Positions 5,709 through 6,390 of a stretch of 6,390 nucleotides of DNA are shown piece by piece. This DNA is from an uncultured Actinomycetes bacterium. Lineage in GTDB: Bacteria; Actinomycetota; Thermoleophilia; Solirubrobacterales; 70-9. Below the pieces are notes generated by a model. That model had not been told where the DNA came from. It did not search any database and saw only the letters and a list, made by a program, of their open reading frames with translations. Where the stretch lies: contig CAMLHB010000139.1 of NCBI GenBank assembly GCA_946479725.1, positions 1 to 6,390 on the forward strand, written 5' to 3'. The position numbers and the translations under genes are program-made. The stretch's first letter is position 1. Each line of letters opens with the position of its first letter.

Positions 5709-6390
5709 CCAAGCACCGCCCGCAGGTCGGCGGCGGCGGCCTCCGGTTCGTCGTCGAGCGCGCTCCAGGTGAGGTGAGTGACGCGATAGCCGGCGGCGGC
5801 GAGACGGCGGTCGCGGGCGCGGTCTTCGCGAAAGGCGCTCTTGGTGCCGTGGCCCTGCCAGCCGTCGAGCTCGACTATCTCCTTGGTCCCTGGCCAGCGG
5901 CAGTCGACTATGTAGCGCTTGCCGTTGGGGAGGAGGATCGGCTCGTTGTAGCGCGGTAAGCGGAGACCGTGCCGGCGCAGGAACGGGCTGAAGCGCTCCT
6001 CGAGCTTGCTGCGCTTGCGGCCGCCGGGGTCTTCTTCGAGTCGCTCGAGGGCGAGGCGGACCCTGCGGACCCCGCGCCGGCCCGGGTAGCGGTCGATCAG
6101 GCCCGGAAGCGAGACCCGATCGGTGAGCCGGCGGAATTCCATCTCGCGCAGGAGGTTCTCGACAACATCCAGCGACTCCGTCGCGGCGAGGTCGAGGACC
6201 GTCCGGCAAGGCCCCGTGACCGGTATCCCCTCCTCCACCGTCACCTCGTCGGAGGGCAGCGCTTTGTGATGCCGCCTGATCCCATCCCAGGTCCTGCTCT
6301 TGTGAGGGGTGGTGACGTCGATGACCGACCGCGAGTTCGGCCGGATCATCCAAAGCGCCGCCGCAGACCAATGGCTGAGCACAGTCGAAG
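5705..6390 (-). CDS. DUF559 / AbiEi-type protein with Vsr-like nuclease core (5' end outside window)
   Basis: The frame stays open to the window edge and yields about 227 residues; residue numbers below count from the GTG codon at 6382. The visible N-terminal part, LSHWSAAALWMI and GIPVTGPCRTVLDLA, matches the AbiEi-antitoxin-like domain that precedes DUF559 in many actinobacterial proteins. The C-terminal part is a restriction-endonuclease-like fold related to Vsr: KLEERF (126-131, candidate acid E128), IVDCRW with D160, IVELDG with E171 and D173, then the conserved AFREDRARDRRLAAAGYRV helix and strand. The likely active-site acids are present, so DNA binding or cleavage is possible, but the cellular role of this family is unclear. 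GTG 6382 is unlikely to be the true start because in-frame coding continues upstream and the usual N-terminal helix-turn-helix residues are missing. No toxin partner is visible, though it could lie outside. Its TAG stop overlaps the stop of the neighbouring remnant. Confidence 0.85.
   Translation of the reverse strand, partial: STVLSHWSAAALWMIRPNSRSVIDVTTPHKSRTWDGIRRHHKALPSDEVTVEEGIPVTGPCRTVLDLAATESLDVVENLLREMEFRRLTDRVSLPGLIDRYPGRRGVRRVRLALERLEEDPGGRKRSKLEERFSPFLRRHGLRLPRYNEPILLPNGKRYIVDCRWPGTKEIVELDGWQGHGTKSAFREDRARDRRLAAAGYRVTHLTWSALDDEPEAAAADLRAVLG

Noticed and set aside
3845..5959. Very long plus-strand open frame (704 codons) antisense to the acyltransferase
   Set aside because: Most of it is Asp/Glu/Arg/Gly-rich shadow text opposite a clear membrane protein, and it runs on into the DUF559 gene. 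Only the stretch at about 5500-5660 looks protein-like, and that is reported as part of the remnant.

Overview
The window is uniformly GC-rich and densely packed. It reads like chromosomal DNA of a high-GC actinobacterium, most plausibly from the Thermoleophilia/Solirubrobacterales. That placement is an inference from overall protein style, from starts without Shine-Dalgarno sequences, and from a decayed small secreted protein of a type I associate with that class. No phage, IS element, CRISPR array, tRNA or rRNA is visible.

Layout, left to right. (1) Positions 1-234, plus strand: the C-terminal half of a beta-carbonic anhydrase, cut by the window edge at its HxxC zinc motif. (2) 267-1385, plus: a ferritin-like (erythrin) domain fused to a VIT1/CCC1 iron/manganese transporter. 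(3) 1417-3384, plus: a cytoplasmic S9 prolyl-oligopeptidase-type peptidase with a complete catalytic triad. These three genes are co-directional with gaps of 32 and 31 bases, but a leaderless-type promoter may sit directly before the peptidase. (4) A perfect 24-bp palindrome at 3378-3401 contains the last codon and stop of both the peptidase and the convergent gene that follows, and probably acts as a two-way terminator. (5) 3395-5356, minus: an integral-membrane acyltransferase-3 protein fused to an extracytoplasmic SGNH domain, likely an O-acetyltransferase for a surface glycan. Its codon choice changes sharply at the domain junction. (6) About 5368-5708, plus: not an intact gene, but pieces of one small secreted-type protein can be read across all three frames, so it looks like a decaying pseudogene (or a locally error-ridden sequence). 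(7) 5705-6390, minus: a DUF559/AbiEi-type protein with a Vsr-like nuclease core, whose N-terminus lies beyond the right edge.

The genes do not form one pathway. The left part concerns metal and CO2 homeostasis plus peptide turnover, the middle concerns cell-surface modification, and the right end is an orphan nuclease-like gene. I see no clearly new multi-gene system. The observations most worth following are the three-frame gene remnant, the codon switch at the AT3-SGNH junction, and the palindrome shared by two gene ends.
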